A stretch of 64,000 nt of DNA from Linnemannia schmuckeri. Taxonomy: Eukaryota; Mortierellomycota; Mortierellomycetes; Mortierellales; Mortierellaceae. A program made the translations under genes and the position numbers. The stretch is taken from positions 806,001 through 870,000 of the forward strand of contig JANATG010000012.1 of the NCBI GenBank assembly GCA_029449235.1, read 5' to 3'. Below, one piece after another: positions 13,836 through 26,100 of the stretch. The notes beneath the pieces are model-generated. The model had not been told where the DNA came from. It searched no databases and saw only the letters and a list, made by a program, of their open reading frames with translations. Position 1 is the stretch's first letter; every line of letters starts with the position of its first letter.

Positions 13836-14322
13836 GAGTTGTGCGTTTGTCTGCGTGTGTGGGGTTTATTTGAGTGTGGGGTCCTGTCCTGCGCTGTGGG
13901 GATGGATCCGATCTTGGCTGATTAGGGTTGTTATTCGAGTAGTGGTGGTGGTGGCTGATTAGTGTACAAGTCCTGAAGCTGGTGATGGTTGTAGGCAAGG
14001 GATACGTAATGTTCCTGTCCTTAGATGCGTGTGTGAGTGTGTGTGAGAGAGAAAGTGCGGGTGTGGATGAAGAAGAGAGTAAATTAGAAACAAGACACGC
14101 CGAGTCTGAATATTTGAAGTGGATTTTTGTGGCGTCAAAAAACCCCCATGACTGCTTTCGGACTCCCTGGTTTAAACAAAAAAAGGTAACTTGCCATTGT
14201 CAAGCAACATCCACCCATTCGAAAACAGGACCAACGCACGCGACAAGCCCTTTTCTTGCAGTACTAAGGGTGACGCTTTAATAGATACCTCAGATAGGTA
14301 GAGGCTATTCAACATCATAATC
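13836..14322. promoter_or_regulatory. Divergent promoter, THOC1 / YTH reader
   Basis: The 487 bp between two start codons facing away from each other must hold both promoters. It contains GT-rich runs (GTGTGTGG, GTGTGAGTGTGTGTGAGAG) and no convincing TATA box. No coding signal is seen. Confidence 0.6.
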
Positions 14323-17300
14323 ATGGGCAAGGGCAAAGAAGTCATCGTCAGTTGGGACGACCTCGACGACCTCGACGACGACGACCTCTTCGACGAAGAC
14401 CCTATCGAACTCAGTCAGGGGCAGTTTGCTCCAGCAAAGGATGACGCAACTTCAGCAGCAGCAGCAGCTCCCGCGCGTATCTTTCAGAAATCTGAGCCCG
14501 CCAGTCTGACTCCCATGAATGAGGTCTACCTTGTCATGCAGGACCTACGGAACGAGATCAGCCAATTGAGCACCAGCAGCAGCCACATCAACCCCCTTAG
14601 GCGACTCCAGCCTGTCTCGCAAACAAGCGCAGGTGTCAACCATCATGCCAATAACGACTGGAAGAGCGAAAGCGACTGGAGGAACGATCGCAAAGGAGTC
14701 TCAAAACCGATGCTACCTGTTAAAGAGGACTTGCGGGATGCCATCACAACCATGACACGGCAAATGAAGGATCTCGACTCTCCAGGGACTCGCGCAACCG
14801 AATCGATCAAAACACCTCTGTCTCGTCCGTTGGGATCTGGTATAACTCTGGTGGCGATTCGGACCAACTCGGATCCCAAGCCAGCATCTTCCTCAGGCAG
14901 ACCATCCGCTTCGGACGTTATTGCGGCACCACCAAAACGGGACAGTTATCGGCCGAAGAGTCGCTCCAGGAGTCGCTCTAGAGGCAAAGAGTCTAATCGT
15001 CGCAAAAAATCCAGGAGTCGGTCAAGAGACAGGTCTTGGACTCGCTCGAGAAGGTGGTCATGGAGTCGATCCAGGGGTAGAGCAAGAAGTCGGTCTAGAG
15101 ATCGTTCAAGAGAGAGGGATACGTCTTGGCGTTATAGGAGTAGGTCAAGAGGAAGGAGTAGGAGTAGAGGCAGGCAGAGGAGTAGGGAGCGGAGTAGGAG
15201 CAGAGATGGGCATAAAAGCAGAGGGTGGAGCAGAGCCAAGGACAAGGACAGGGACAAAGACAGGGATAGGGACAAGGACAGGGACAGGGACAAGGACAAA
15301 GACAATAACAGGGATAGAGACAGGAATGACGATAAGGTCAGAGACAGGGGTAGGGACAGGAACAAGGACGTAGACAGATGGAGGACGCCAAGTAGAAGTG
15401 GGAGTACAGACAAGTACAAGCCCAGGGGCAGAAGTCGAACCAGGAGCACGCTGCAGACCAAGACAGAGGAAAAGCCTAGCAGCAGGACGAACAATGTGTC
15501 GAGAGAGGCCAAATCAGTGATCACATCAGCATCCAGTGCGCATGGGACTGCTCAAATACCAACCGTCGCTACGACCACCACAATACCACCCTCTTCTTCG
15601 GCTCTCTCGACCTCTTTGTCCACTCTGCGTTCTCCTGTCGATCAATCCAACACCCCCTCCTCTTCGCTACCAAACACTGTACGCAACAACCCTATAATAC
15701 CATCACAAACGACCGCCCTCAGTAACATGGAATCACTAATAGGCTCTTTGGATTTGACTCGACCAACCACACTCAACACTACTACCGTCTCTTCCACCCC
15801 TTCACCTGTCGCCGAACCAACCCAAACCAGTAACCTCAACCTCGTGAGCGAGCTAGAAGACTCCGTAATAACGGCCAAGATCAAGGTAGAGCCAGAAGAC
15901 CCTTCTACTCTGGCACAAGCAGCAAAAGCACCATCGCCAGAAGTGGTTGTGAAACAAGAGCCAGTAAACTCGGACGAAGCCACCAAAAATCTGCGTGAGG
16001 CATGTCAGCGTACAACAACAAGCAAAGCAGGACTACTCGACCCCATGGAGGCCGAAATAGGAGCGCAGGATGCCCACTACTTTGTCATACGTGTCAATGA
16101 CGAGGTTGACTTTGACGATGCTCGGAAAAGCGTAAGTCTCATAAAGCAGGCTTTTTCAGCTGGTGCGGGACTAACAGTGACAAGGCCCCATATTAAACTT
16201 GCTGTTCCTTTTTTTTTCATCGTTTAGAATGCATGGAACACAAACCCTATGTATGACAAGGCATTGCGAGAACTCTACAGTGTACGTCGCTCGTGCATAT
16301 ACTTGCAGATCACTTGGAATATGCCAAAAGTAGTGCCCATTTCAAGCCTTGTAATTAATGAATATACTCCGCATCTCTTTATGATATTTATTAGCCGACT
16401 TCAAAAGTATTCTTGATCTTCACTGTGTTCATGAGCAGCGAGTTCTGTGGGATCGCCAAGATGGCATCGGAGATGATGTGGGTGGGTGAGCGGACCATCT
16501 TTGACAAGTCAAACCTAAGGCAAAAGTTTAAACTCCAGTGGGTCGCCTGGTATGCTTTCCTTCCATTCATGCACATTTGATAATATAACCCCTTTTTCTA
16601 ATAAAACTAACTTGTCGAACCCTTTCTATTTTACTATATTATTTTATTGATAGCTCGCGTGTTTCGTACGAAAGCGTCAAGGAGTTAACACATGAGCCTG
16701 TCTACAAGATCATTCGCAAGAACGGACATGAGCTTACTCAGGATATGGGAAGTGCCATCCACAAACTGCTTGTTGAAAATCAGCCAGAAGAGGAACTGTA
16801 AGTTTACAGCCATAGTTTCTTCCCGCATCTCTTAAGAGAAGCCTAATGGTATACTATCTAACCACATCTTACATTGCGTTAGACAACCGACCCTGGCCTT
16901 ACAGGAGGCGAAGAGCAGCGCGCTTGATACCACTTCCACGAGTTTCAGTCAGCATATACTCATGGGTAAAAGCACCGATACCCAGGAAGGTTCAACAATG
17001 CATCTCAACTCACTGTTTAGGGATTCTTTTGACGTGGACGACGATCTGCCAGAGCCTGTGATGGTTGACTTTGAGGATAAGGACAAGGATGAAGACGAGG
17101 ACGATGTCGACTATGGAGCTTACAGGTAAACTCACTCTGCAAGACTATGACTTTTCTGATGGCAATCGCGTCCATGCACTGATTGAAGTATGAGAAGCTA
17201 ACATGCATACGATTTATCACTTTTGCGAATGTAGCTCTTTCATGAATCTGGACTCGAAGCCGCATACGACCGACAATTTGATAGAGTTCCCATCTCCAAA

Positions 17301-18378
17301 GGCTACCCTTCCGCATAGCCCTCGTGCTCGCAAGAGATCAGTCTCTGCAGACGAGAACGCCGACCTATCTATGGAGCTTGCACTTGCCAACGAAGAACGG
17401 GAACACTCAACCAGGGACCATTTAATGGAACCAGCATCTATCGAACGCCTGGAGGAGAAGCCAGAAGAAAGGGAAGAATCAGAAGAGGAAGGTGGAGTGG
17501 AAGAGGAAGATAGGGAGATGGGAAAAGGAGAGGCTGTTCTCCATCGGGATGCTTCTCCGATACGTGCAAGGTCACCCAGGAAACGCGATTCACCACCACC
17601 CTCACTTCCTTCAAGGCGTTGGTCGCCTACGAGACGTCGATCGCCTCCACCTCCTCGAAGGAGATCACCACCGCCATCGTCATCACGGAATCGGTCTCCC
17701 CCACCACCTCGAAGGAACCGATCACCTCCTCCGCGCCGACGAAGATCCCCTCCACCGCCACGTCGTAGATCTCCACTACCACTATCGTATTATCACCAAA
17801 CACCGTCATACGACCGACCGAGATCTGCAACCTCCATCTCTAACTACTATGGCTTCAGGTCTCCACCACCGTTCCCTCAACGATCCAAGGACCCTCGAGA
17901 TCGATCCGTGTCGACATATATCTTTCATTCAGGAACTGGACCTAATTATCAACGCGATCGGTTCAGTAATGCCCCTACGGACCCACGTCTCTCTGGAAGC
18001 CGGGGTGCTAGTAGTAATGTCGTCCCTCAGAAGCGGCCCTTTGATGAAACGAGCAGATCGATGGAAGATAATAAGGGTGGTATTCTGGCAGGCGCAGTGG
18101 ACCTTCCGGCTTCGGTGTTCCCTCTGGCGGATGATGACGATGATGGCATAGGCGGCCATTTTGTCACGCCACTGCAGTCAGTAGATCCCTCAGCAGGAGT
18201 ATCATCGTCGTCGTCGTCATCTACAGCGCCGGGAGGCTCTTTTTCGTCCACCTCGACAGTTGCTCCTGTGGATCTTCCTCCTCAGATCACGAGTATCACG
18301 CTTGTTCCTGCAGGGATGTCCAAGTCTCGGCGCAAGAAAATGCGAAAGGAAGCCTATGCCAAACCGCTAGACTTTTAG
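14323..18378 (+). CDS. YTHDC1: YTH-domain RNA reader with two SR regions (YTHDC1-like)
   Basis: Predicted nuclear m6A-RNA reader. Six exons: 14323-16131, 16228-16281, 16395-16549, 16654-16797, 16883-17125, 17235-18378; 1182 aa, with matching phases. An acidic N-terminus (DDLDDLDDDD) leads into a long Arg-Ser region (about residues 207-376) that includes Asp-Arg/Lys repeats (307-350). The YTH domain spans about 585-720, built from exons 1-4: HYFVIR, NAWNTNP, SKVFLIF, FCGIAKM, KFKLQWV and HEPVYKI. Trp606 and Trp650 sit where two of the aromatic-cage tryptophans are expected. A second Arg/Pro/Ser block (about 909-988, RRRSPPPP-type) follows, then an S-rich tail with KSRRKKMRKE. SR context and domain type favour YTHDC1 over YTHDF. 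It is about 450 aa longer than human YTHDC1. Ligand specificity cannot be read from sequence alone. Confidence 0.88.
15241..15370 (+). repeat. Coding GACARG minisatellite (Asp-Arg/Lys repeat)
   Basis: Imperfect tandem GACAGG/GACAAG hexamers encode alternating D-K and D-R dipeptides inside the SR region of the YTH protein. The repeat is uninterrupted by stops in this frame and gives a Leu/Ser-repeat shadow on the other strand. Confidence 0.85.
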
Positions 18379-18537
18379 AGCTTGTTTCTTTTACGATACA
18401 TTGTAAAACAATCCATTTTCCCTGTTGCACAGATTAGCAATGCTTAGTTTTGTGTGTTTACTTAACGAAATGCGCGAGAGTGAAGGCCTGTCTATATATG
18501 GTGATCTTTTTCGTAACAGGGCGAACGAGCGAACGAT

Positions 18538-19959
18538 CTACCACTGAGAGTTGTTGGTCATCAGTTGGACGACCTCGGGGATTTTGGTCTTGTGAATGAG
18601 CATCATGCGACGGGCCGGGGCAATTCCATAATCTTCAAACGTGTTCTTGGACTCTGCAACTGTCGGTGGTGTCGTCAACTTGAAGTCCTGGGTAAACTCG
18701 GCAAACTGCTGCAGCATTTCTTCCTCTGGGTGGAAAAAGAATGTCGTTGGCTCCGCCTATTATTTTTCCATATACAAACAATTGTGTGATGTAGATAGCA
18801 GAAAAGGAAACGAAGTGTGAGTCGCTGTGTTTGAGTATTGAGGCAACATCGAGGAGAATAGCGGCGGACAAAATTCGGTCGATGATAACAGGAAGGATCT
18901 GGCTTACGGTCTTGGTCTTCTTCTTGGTGGGCTTGGGAGCCTCGTCGTCCAAATCGATCTTGGGAGCCACTTCGTGGTATGTAGGTGCCATCAACAAATA
19001 GTACTCAAAGTTGAACGGCAATCCCTAAATAAGTTTTATCGGCAGCAAAACAGTTCAAGAGGTTAACGACTGACTACATGAAATCACCACACTACCCTTA
19101 TAGTACAAACAATGCGTTATTCTACTTACCTCATCAACGGCCCACTTGACTTCCTCAAGTAACATCCTCCACATAGGAGGCGCAGTCTCAACCGGCATAT
19201 TAATAAACCTCTCACTCAAAATCAACCCAACCTCCTTCTTGGATTCGGCCCCCAAAAGCTCCTTCAACTTGGTATGCAGTCCCTCATTCTGCTTCGATTT
19301 TGTAAACACGTAATCCCGGATTTGAGTCATTGCCTGGCTTGGCTTCTGTGCTCCTGCTGTTGCTGATCCTTCTGATCCTGCTGGCGTGGGTGTGGGGTGG
19401 ATATGGTGGAGATGTTGGTTCATGTTGAGGACGGTAAGGAGGGAGTAAGGATCCGACTCGACGCCATTGACCTTGATGGTCGTGCCGACGTTGGACTGGG
19501 CGACGATTAGGTCGGAGAGTTCGGAGAGGGCGAAGAGGATGGCGTCACTGGCAAAGTATTGGTTGAGGAGGTTCTTGATCGCGTGGAAGTCCATCTCCTT
19601 TGGATCAAAGAACTCAAAATCCACATTAATAATATCCTGTAATAAAAGATTGAGAAACACAAAAAGAATGTTAGGATACAGGAAACGTTGGTTTTTGTGT
19701 TGTTATGGGGTACATGTTGGTATGTCTCCTTGTCCGTCTGTTTAGCTCGAAAGCAAGTAGGCGTTTTTTAACGGCTGCCTGGCTCAAAAAATTTCCTAGT
19801 AGGGTTTTGTTGCCTGTCCTGAAAAAGAAAAATTATGCGAAAGATCAATGCATCGATAGAAGTTACCTCGCCATCAGAACCAGAATCATCATCTTCCTCG
19901 TGGCTGGCCATCTCAACATCCTCTGGGTCGTGTTTCTCAGTTGCCTTTCTCTTGTTCAT
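18538..19959 (-). CDS. BCP1: BCP1/BCCIP family protein
   Basis: Bcp1 is a nuclear chaperone for ribosomal protein Rpl23 and acts in nuclear export and 60S assembly. BCCIP is the animal counterpart. Exons: 19867-19959, 19130-19636, 18908-19024, 18538-18756; 311 aa, almost the length of human BCCIP (314). The family signature VDFEFFDPKEMDFHAIKNLL opens exon 2, followed by the SQSNVGTTIKV-type region, LILSERFINMP, and in exon 4 FFFHPEEEMLQ and a C-terminal MMLIH block. The N-terminus is short, acidic and lysine-rich. Intron 3 (18757-18907) was placed at the strong GTAAGC donor after KKKTKT; reading through adds a hydrophobic insert not seen in the family. The gene is convergent with the YTH gene (159 bp) and shares strand with the kinase upstream. 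Confidence 0.92.
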
Positions 19960-20097
19960 GGTGATGGCCGTCGTGTTAGTTATAAAGTAAGGAATGTAAA
20001 AAAAGTGCTAAAAGTTTCAAGGTGGTCAAAGAAGAAAAAAAAAAAAAAGAAAAAAACGCTAGGCTTAAAAGTAGTCACGATAAACATTAGCGATTTT

Positions 20098-20103
20098 TTT
20101 ATT
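20098..20103 (-). terminator. Polyadenylation signal AATAAA (BCKDK-type kinase gene)
   Basis: AATAAA on the minus strand begins 22 nt after the stop codon. Confidence 0.55.
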
Positions 20104-20125
20104 AAACAAAGAAAAAGATGCCCAA

Positions 20126-22276
20126 TTAAATCTGAAGATCGTCCAGCGACTCATCGATCTGCTTGAGCTTAAGAAAGACATCACAGCCGTATCCCTGAAG
20201 CGAGACCAAGTGCATATCCCCCCCAAAATACTGTGCGTAAATCCTCGTTAGTGGCAGTCTAGAGGTTATAGACGAAAGCTCAAATGTTAGATCGAAAACT
20301 GTACAAGCCAAAAAGTGCAACTAAAAACATGGAGAGGTACGTACCCAAAACCAAGACCCGCAATAGGTCCTCCCAAACCAGCCTGCATGGCCAGCCGACT
20401 GACTCCCTTGAAAATACTGTCAACGCCATAGGGCGAGTCGTCTGATGACGAACCTTCCGACGAGGAGTCATTCTCATTTTTGACCGTGGTGAACGAATAG
20501 TCAAAGATTGCGTCAAAGTCCTCCCGCGAGATGCCCCCACCATGGTCCCGGATCCGGATCGTCACCTCATGATCCCCCTGAGCGATCGTCACCTCCACAG
20601 GTGGGTGGCCAAATTCGTTTGGCCGTTTAGTCACATCCTGGTCGTCATCCTGGTTCACAATCACGACGCTGTTTCCTGACTCCCGGTTCGTGGGAGGATG
20701 GTGTCTGTCAGGTCCGTTTCCATGAGGGTTCAGAGCCGATCGTCCCATTTTTTGCGAATGCTCCACAGTCGCGCGGACTGCATTTTTGAGCAACTCACAA
20801 AGAATGTATTCTAGATGAACGGGGACATATGTGAATGTAGTGTCGGTCTGTCCATTGATCACAACCTCAGGGCTCGATCCGTAGTTAACATCGCACAGTT
20901 CCTGGACAAACGAGGCACACGTCTTGATCAAGTCCGCTGGGCGAAGCTCCGTATGGACCACGCCGACAATATCATCGTGCGGAGTCTCTACACTGGATGT
21001 CTCATGCTCGTGTCTCTGCTCCCTCAATGATATTGCCTGTTCGGCAATCAAACGAATTCCAATACGGGCCCGAATCATGTCGTCCAAAAACCGTTTGATG
21101 TCCTCCTTGGCCATGTATTTTTTGCACTCCAGAAATCCTATGAATAGAAACATTGTGACTTTGTTAGTCGAGCTTTACAAGAAGAAAGTCGAAGGTTTGC
21201 TTAGCAGACATAAACATTCAAGACTCTAACCTTGAGAGAGCATGGGGACGACATCTGCGTGAGACTCGACAAGCCCCTTCAAAAGTGCCGCAAATCGATC
21301 CAGATCGTCCTTGTCCCGGATCTCCTCGGGGCTTGCTGTGATTGACTGGAAAGAATCATAGTAGAGTTTGTAGACTCGCTTGATATAAGGGTTGGTGCCG
21401 ACGATAAAGGGCAGCTTCTGAGTCGCCTTGATCAGTCTTGCCAATCGAACGGGCAACTCCTTGCGTGCATACCGTGCCACATCCAGATTGATTGCGAGAT
21501 CTCCGGCGGCGACGCCTTGCTGGTGTTGATCATGACTCGAGGAACCTGATCGTCCAAGACCCAGGAGAGTCTTCAATGTCACTGTCTGAATTTCCTGGTT
21601 GGCATACTATCGGTCATATACACGTATGTGATTCGAGATTGTTGTTAGTTGTCGTTCTGTTAGCGTAAAAAGACTGGAGAGTAAGTAAGCGACAAACGTC
21701 GTTATCTGGAGTTGTTTGATCCACAACAAACGCTGAAAAATTGTTAGGACCCACACGACATACCTGAGTCACCTTATCGTCATAAAACGAGACGACGTCT
21801 TCAACCTCCTTTTGTTCAGAATTGGTGAAGAATTCTCTCTTAGTTGTAGTGGTAGTCGCCAGGCTGGATCCTGTAGATCTGAGGGCCATACTTGTCACCA
21901 CTGAGGACGACTGTACCAATGTGCTGTTGTTCCATGATGGTCCTGCAGGGATAGAGGGAGTAATAGTGTTCCGCTCTGTGAGTCTTAGACCCATGGTCGG
22001 AGCTTGGAAGGAAAGACTGCGTTTTGAGTTTTGTGCGTGGATATTGCTGTTGCTGGAGGAAAGGGCAAGGTGGTGGCGGGCATTACTGGAACGGTTGGGC
22101 GAGAATGAGGTGGAGATACGGGAAGAAGCAAGGCTGATAGGATCGTTATTGATGATATTCTTGTTCGGAGTAGTGGTGGCGAGTGATCGTGAGACTGTGA
22201 CACCATGAGGATGGCGCCAGAGGGGGGAGGGTGAGCAGCATCTTGCCTTTGGAGCCATGGCCAGTCGAGAAGCCAT
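20126..22276 (-). CDS. BCKDK: Mitochondrial BCKDK/PDK-type protein kinase
   Basis: Mitochondrial kinase of the GHKL fold that inactivates branched-chain 2-oxoacid (or pyruvate) dehydrogenase by phosphorylating E1. Exons: 21764-22276, 21231-21606, 20345-21137, 20126-20258; 604 aa against about 410 in the family. The first 110 residues are Arg/Ser-rich, as in a mitochondrial presequence. Then come the regulatory helical domain (ARYARKELPVRLARLIKATQ, LPFIVGTNPYI), N-box ELLKNAVRATVE, G1 box DHGGGI and G2 box GLGFGLP. The C-terminal LQGYGCDVFLKLKQID matches BCKDK (LQGIGTDVYLRLRHID) better than PDK. A roughly 45-residue Asp/Asn/His-rich insert follows the N-box, and a Ser/Asp insert sits in the ATP lid. 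The usual H-box histidine after IRxxAEQ is Ala331. Fungal Pkp2 kinases look BCKDK-like yet act on PDH, so the substrate is open. Confidence 0.88.
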
Positions 22277-23121
22277 TGTGTTGATGATGCTGTCAGAGAG
22301 GAATGGAGGGAGTGTTGAAAGGGAAGATGGAGGTTGCTGTTGTTTGGAAAAGTGATCTCGGAATGAGAGTATTACAGTAATAAAATAAAAAAAAAAAAAA
22401 GAGGAATAAAAAGGAGGCGATGGTGTGCCTTGTGAATGTGCGATGTCGTTGGGGCGTGGGAAACCTGTGACAATAGACAGTGAGAAGAGAAGAGAAAGAT
22501 GAGAGAGCTGCGAGAAGAGAAGAGAAAGGAGTACCAAGGGAACGATGGAAGCAATTGATGGACACTGAAAAGAAATAGGGAAGAGAAAAAGACGCAGGAA
22601 GAGGGGCGGGGAATGAAGGACAAGAAAGAAGAAAAGGAAGAAAGAAAAGTAAAAAAATAAGGCGATGATGAAGGAAAAGAAAAAGAAGAGAAAAAAAAAA
22701 AAAAGTTAAAACAAAGGCAGACCGTTTTCGAAACGGCCAAAAAGTGGATCTCCCACTCGCATTCGCAACGGACAACAGACACTCGACTCACACGGGCAAT
22801 AGGAAAAAAATTCCGGGGTCCTGTCGATCCAGGCCAAATGCATCTTTTTTCTGTCTTGTTTTTGTTTGTGGCACAACATACAAAATCTCACATGGTACAT
22901 GGTACATGTGGGAATAGAAATAGAGAAGTTTTTTTTTTATTATGATTACGAAGGGAGAAAATTAAAGGTAGTATGTGCGGAATATCGCGCCTTCTATTTT
23001 TGATGGGTGCGTGGGTGGGTTGGTTTTTTACATGGTAGGAAGGCGAGAGGAAAAGAGGAGACTGTGGCAATGAGGAAATGATCGAAGAGAGTAGCAGGGA
23101 AAGAGACAGTGAAAACAGGGC
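22277..23121. promoter_or_regulatory. Promoter/leader of the BCKDK-type kinase; GYP5 3' end
   Basis: This 845-bp gap lies between two minus-strand genes. From about 22290 to 22700 the plus strand is almost pure purine (GAAAAG, GAAGAAAAGG), meaning the sense strand of the downstream kinase gene is pyrimidine-rich. No coding signal was found. Confidence 0.5.
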
Positions 23122-26100
23122 TTATGAATCGCTGACAGATCGGCGGAAACTCAAGGCTCCAAGGATGCTGTTGCGCTGCGATGGATTCCGCTTCACCTTG
23201 GCCGAATCTCCCTCGGCTGCAACCATAAACTTGCGCGTTCCATACGCTGTCGACACTGGTGCACTGGGGACAACACCCGCACTCGCCGCCTTCTCACTTG
23301 GCCATCCCTTGCGCACCATCGCCGCAGGGCGCACCGACGACATCGATTCGCGGCCAGACTGGTTCGATGCAAGGGTATCACTGCTGCCACGACGGACTGC
23401 CGTGCGGTTACCACAGCTGTCCAACGAGTCGCCCGACCCGCGACGGCTCTCATAGTGAGGAGGAAGAGTCATCGTCATATCCGTCACAGGCGTAGCCAGG
23501 GGCGAGGGCGATCCGCTCCGAGAGTTCATGAGGTTCAACATCGATACATCGTTGATCGACTTTCGGAAGCTGCGTCCACGGTTCATGCGCTCAGGGTTGG
23601 CAGCGGCAAAGGCGGCATTCATTTCTAACTCCTTGACCTTCTCCTGCAGAGTGTGGCGCTCAACCTGACCCTCCAACCAGAGTTTCTTGGTCTCCTCAAA
23701 CTGCTGACGCATTACGTTCAGCTCCTTCTCGAACGAATCACGCTCGTGGCGAACAGCATCCATCTCCATCACCATGGTCATCTTGGTCGACTGAAGGACC
23801 ATCTGCTGCTCCTGGAGCATCACAACAGCCTCCTTGGAATCCATGAGAATGTGCTCCATGTTGAGCGTCTTGGCCTTTTGCTGCTCAACTTCGTTCATCG
23901 CCTCCATGACCGACACCTTGGCATGAACAAGCTCTCTCGTAACATGGGCCAGTTCCCGCTCGGCCTGGGCAAGGCGGCTGTGAACATCATCCTGACTGAC
24001 GTTCAAGGACGAAACAGACGAGGCCTTGGTATCATCGGTGTCCATCTCATCCTCCGAGTGTCTTGACCAGCTGTTGCTCGAGCGCATCTTTCCGTCCTCG
24101 TGGGTAATGGTGCGGGGCGAGGACATCATCGACGTGTCGCTCATGACCGAGGGGGAAATGGCGCTCATCATCGAGGCCCGGTTTTGCTGACGCTCCATAT
24201 CGGCAACCTTCTTGCGCAAGGCACCAATCTCCTCCAAATGTGCAGTCTTCTCCATCTTGGCAGTAACGAGTCCTTCGGTGACTTCGACATGGTCCTTTTG
24301 GAGTGTCGAGAGTGCCTTGGCCAAGTCCTGAATCTGCTCCAACAACATAGCGTCCGAACCGTAGGTGGTAGTTCGGGTCACGATAACTGGCTCTGGTTCT
24401 GGCTCCACAACCTCGTCCTCACTGCTCTCCTCACTGCTGGTGTTGCTGTTGTTGCCGCCACCGACTCCCAGAAGCAAGCTGGCCGATGATCCAAAAGAGG
24501 CTGCGATTGAGAGACGAGCGCTAGCTCGGTTGGTCTTGGACTTTGTCGTCTTTGACTCCTTGGTCTTGGTCTCGGCAGCCTTGATCGAATGGCCAGAGCC
24601 AAAACGATCCTTGAAACGCTTGCTGGTGACCTCACCGGCACGCTTCTGCTGATCCTCCAACTCAGCCAAGTAGGTCATGGCAAGGGCATCCAGCTTCTCC
24701 TTGGAAATATCGGTCGACAGGCTCATGGCATCCCGAATCACCTCGCCGGCATTGTCCTCGTAAATGTCGTACAGCTTTGTCGACAAAACATCCAGCAAGT
24801 CCTCAAATTCCTGCAGCTGCATCAGCTTTTCCTCGTTCTTCTTGAGGAAAGCAACTGCGACACGCATGATGGTCTCGGGTGCTCCTTCGGTGAAGACCAC
24901 GTCGTATACGCGGAGGACCAAGGGCAAGGGATAAGTATAGGCAAAGAGTGAAAGGAACCATTGGGAGGCGTACATGGCGGCGTTGATGGAGTGGAAGGAA
25001 AGATGGGCATGCAACATGGGAAGGTGCTCCGAAAGCAACGCGGAGAATTGGTATAAGCGAAGCTGAAGCCCCTCCATGTTCAGCGTGAACATGGTTCTCA
25101 TGTCGTAAGTTTCCATCAAACGAACAAACACACAGAAAGCCTCCTTCTCGTCCATCTAAAAAAAAAGCATCAATTTGGGGGCAAATAAGTGGAGCTTGGT
25201 TTAGTTGCAGGGCCATTGGATATCAACTCAGAATTGCAATTTCTAACATGCATCGAGGAAATTACTTACGTTCATAAGCAATGGTCCGACCAAGAAGCCA
25301 AGACCCTGGCAGTATCCGACATGGGGGTCGTAGAGAGAGTAGGCCTTGAGGATGTTACGAAGGCTCTCCTGTCCCTTGCCTCCCTCCTCCTTGAACATGT
25401 CGACCTGTGGGAATGTCCTAGCGAGATCTCGTTGAATGATGCGCTCATAGGGCGAGTGCTCGAGTAGGAGCTTGGTGTACATGGTTTCAAGATATGTTGA
25501 CGAGGCCTGGGACATGGACTGCCAGATCAAACCACGCAACTTAGAGGGGAGACCTTGGCGGACACGGGCTGCCAACAGATGTGGGAGCTTGCTTGCGACT
25601 GCGTTGTAATCCTGAACGAGCATTCCCCAAAACTCCCAGTCGATCTCGTCGTCACCAGCCTCGGACTCCAGAGTCTTTGAGGGCGAAGAAGACATGGATG
25701 CGACAGTCTCTGGATTGGGTGCGTTAAGTGTTGTAGAATCGGAAATAAGTCGGTGAAGAGTGTTGAGGTTTCCTTTAAGGACGTTCGACTCGATGCATAC
25801 TGATTTGGGATCAGTGTCCAAAAGCCCATTTTGTCTCTCCAGCCTGGCCAACAGAAACGATGTCGAGTCCTATTGAAGTTAATGTATGAATGTTAGATCA
25901 TCTCGCCTTGCTTTCATAGCTCAAATTGAAAGAAAGCACAAATACAAAACACAAGGAACCAAACGAACCTGTGGAGGAAGGCTGTTATTTTGTTCTTCCA
26001 GTTTGTGCAAGAGTTCAGAGTCAACATTGCTTTCGGTGCGGACACCCTTGACTCTTGCAAAATGGTTCTTGGGCTGGGGGAGCAAAAAGCCGAGGGTGGT

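Noticed and set aside
15132..15524. Leu/Ser-repeat frame on the minus strand
   Set aside because: It is the antisense shadow of the RS/RD coding repeat of the YTH gene.
23653..24951. Leu/His-rich frames (+) opposite the RabGAP coiled coil
   Set aside because: Antisense shadows of a conserved TBC/coiled-coil exon.
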